A stretch of 7,973 bases of DNA from JALZIF01 sp964584905 (GTDB lineage Bacteria; Gemmatimonadota; Gemmatimonadetes; Gemmatimonadales; Gemmatimonadaceae). Below the pieces are notes generated by a model. That model had not been told where the DNA came from and searched no databases. It saw only the letters and a list, made by a program, of their open reading frames with translations. Position numbers and translations under genes: made by a program. Shown in pieces: positions 6,649-7,973 of this stretch (within the stretch, counting starts at the first letter, position 1; each line of letters starts with the position of its first letter). The stretch lies in assembly GCA_964584905.1 (NCBI GenBank), contig CAZPCC010000209.1:1-7973 (forward strand). Reading direction: 5' to 3'.

Positions 6649-7889
6649 GGTACTTCGACGCGCTGCGCGAGAACGTCTCCATTGCTCTCGAGACGCTGCG
6701 CGCCAATCTGCTCCGCTCCGCGCTGACGGTGCTCGGCGTGGTGATCGGCGTGAGTACCGTCATGACGATGGGAGCGATCGTGCAGGGCGTGCGAGATCAG
6801 ATCATCGCGACGATCGAGATCGCAGGCCCGACAACCTTCTACGTGATGAAGGCGTTCTCACAAACTCCGCTCAACCCCGAGGCGCTGCCGCGTTGGGTGC
6901 GGATCCGGCCGAATCTCAGTCCTCGTGAGGCAGAGGTGATCGCCGAGCTGCCGGAAATCGGCTACGCGGCAATCTGGGCACAGCTGTTCGGCGTCATCGA
7001 CTATCGCGGCACACGAACGCAGGCGCTCACCTTCTTCGGAGCCGACGACCGCTACCAGGAAGTGCAAGGCGGGGAACTGCTGGCGGGACGCTGGTTCACG
7101 CGGGCCGAGATGGCCGGCGGTGACGCGGTGGTCGTGCTCGAGGAAGATGCAGCGCGGCGCGTGTTCGGGATGCAACAGCCAGTGGGGGAGCGCGTGATGA
7201 TCTCCGGCCGGCCGGCCAAGGTAATTGGGCTCTATCAACGCCCCAAGAACATATTCGAGCCGCCAGGGCAAACGGTCGGCGCGATCGTCCCGTTCCTGAT
7301 GGCGGAACACCAGTATCGCATCGACAAGACGAACGCACAGTGGATCGTGGTCAAGCCGCGAGAAGGCGTTGCGGTGAGCGACGCGCAGGACGCGGTAACG
7401 GTCTCCTTGCGCAACCAGCGCAAGCTGCGCCCGAGAGATCCTAACACCTTCGACCTCATCTCGCAGGATCAGATTCTCGATGTGTTCGACAGCCTGTCGT
7501 CGGTGTTCTTTCTGGTGATGCTGGTGCTGTCGAGTGTGGCGCTGCTGGTCGGCGGAATCGGCGTGATGGCCATCATGATGGTTTCGGTCACCGACCGTAC
7601 TCGCGAGATCGGGGTGCGCAAGGCACTGGGGGCGAGCCGGCGCGACATCCTGCTCCAGTTCCTGATCGAGGCGGCCACGCTGACGGGCCTCGGCGGAGTG
7701 CTCGGGATAGTGTTCGGACTGGGAATGGGCCGTCTGGTGACGACGCTAATGAACATCCAGGCGCCCGTTCCCTTCTGGTCGGCCGCGATCGCGGCGGCTG
7801 TGTCCGTGGCGATCGGCCTCGTGTTCGGAATGCTGCCGGCCAACAGGGCGGCTCGAATGGACCCGGTCGAAGCGCTGCGATACGAGTGA
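6645..7889 (+). CDS. MacB/FtsX-family ABC transporter permease, B-type subunit of pair 3
   Basis: Predicted 414-residue permease. TM1 is about 24-46; IAGPTTFYVMK (59-69) matches the other B subunits, but the CX6C loop is absent and replaced by a cysteine-free proline-rich segment (about 72-90) ending in RIRPN. VIGLY (193-197) closes the periplasmic core; TM2 is about 285-314 (AIMMVS), the coupling motif TDRTREIGVRKALGA 316-330 (Asp for the usual Glu), TM3 338-366, TM4 377-398, tail RMDPVEALRYE. The frame is open back to 6534, but ATG 6645 is chosen because it forms an ATGA overlap with the upstream stop and M-R-Y-F-D-A-L-R aligns with family N-termini. The only Shine-Dalgarno-like bases (GGA) directly touch the ATG, so translation probably depends on coupling. 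A G-rich heptad repeat starts right after its stop. Confidence 0.91.
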   Translation: MRYFDALRENVSIALETLRANLLRSALTVLGVVIGVSTVMTMGAIVQGVRDQIIATIEIAGPTTFYVMKAFSQTPLNPEALPRWVRIRPNLSPREAEVIAELPEIGYAAIWAQLFGVIDYRGTRTQALTFFGADDRYQEVQGGELLAGRWFTRAEMAGGDAVVVLEEDAARRVFGMQQPVGERVMISGRPAKVIGLYQRPKNIFEPPGQTVGAIVPFLMAEHQYRIDKTNAQWIVVKPREGVAVSDAQDAVTVSLRNQRKLRPRDPNTFDLISQDQILDVFDSLSSVFFLVMLVLSSVALLVGGIGVMAIMMVSVTDRTREIGVRKALGASRRDILLQFLIEAATLTGLGGVLGIVFGLGMGRLVTTLMNIQAPVPFWSAAIAAAVSVAIGLVFGMLPANRAARMDPVEALRYE

Positions 7890-7921
7890 GGGGTCGGGGG
7901 TCGGGGGGGGGGGGGGGCGGG
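7890..7921 (+). repeat. G-rich heptad repeat decaying into a G run
   Basis: Directly after the TGA stop come GGGGTC and GGGGGTC, the units seen at 5270-5299, then 15 G (7903-7917) and CGGG. This is the same repeat at the same position relative to a B-type stop codon as in pair 2. The G run is probably a corrupted continuation of the heptads. Confidence 0.7.
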
Positions 7922-7973
7922 TAAGGATAACACATCCCCCCCCCCCACCCAGCGCCCCCCCCCCCCCCCTCTT
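7922..7973 (+). other. window end: short spacer and C runs
   Basis: A 14-base spacer (TAAGGATAACACAT) is followed by C runs at 7936-7946 and 7955-7969 and the final CTCTT. This is a G arm, spacer, C arm order again. The last bases (C run, then CTCTT) resemble 147-155, just before the first permease, so another unit of the same kind could begin beyond the window. No gene can be called here. Confidence 0.4.

Noticed and set aside
7922..7935. -10 like GGATAAC element near the window end
   Set aside because: Isolated partial match in a short spacer between homopolymer runs, with no -35 and no downstream gene in view.

Overview
The window is a GC-rich stretch carrying six consecutive genes, all on the + strand. 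All six encode half-size (413-421 residue) MacB/FtsX-type ABC transporter permeases. Each has one N-terminal membrane helix, a large extracytoplasmic domain of about 230-240 residues, and a C-terminal FtsX domain of three helices carrying a T-E-R-T-R-E-I-G-[IV]-R-K-A-L-G-A type motif. No ATPase (no Walker A/B, no LSGGQ), membrane fusion protein, outer-membrane channel, RNA gene, CRISPR array or transposase is visible. High GC, TTG/GTG starts, long arrays of MacB-like permeases and G/C-rich intergenic repeats would suit a Gemmatimonadota- or Acidobacteriota-like bacterium. That placement rests on general impression only.

Layout: the genes form three A-B pairs: 158-1411/1411-2676, 2769-4016/4020-5270 and 5407-6648/6645-7889. 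Within each pair the junction is tight (1-base overlap, 3-base gap, 4-base overlap). Between pairs there are gaps of 92 and 136 bases. All A members keep the classical MacB-like M-N-I-M-L-[VM] end of TM2; all B members have A-I-M-M-[IV]-S instead and end in D-P-V-E-A-L-R-Y-E. The simplest reading is that each pair makes one heterodimeric permease and that an ancestral pair was duplicated twice, the first two pairs being closer to each other than to the third. A shared or unlinked ATPase must drive them.

Between pairs 2 and 3 (5270-5404) lies an inverted repeat of 7-base units (GGGGGTC/GAGGGTC and complements). Its left arm starts on the last base of one stop codon and its right arm ends two bases before the next start. 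The same G-rich motif starts right after the stop of the last gene, and both window ends dissolve into long G runs followed by C runs. The ends are probably corrupted copies of the same repeat family, meaning the contig was broken by the repeats. The two A genes that follow such repeats (158 and 5407) have non-ATG starts and no visible ribosome binding site.

The most notable protein-level observation is a CX6C loop at identical residue positions (80 and 87) in the first two B subunits. These are the only cysteines I see in all six proteins, which suggests a disulfide-closed extracytoplasmic loop that the third B subunit lacks.
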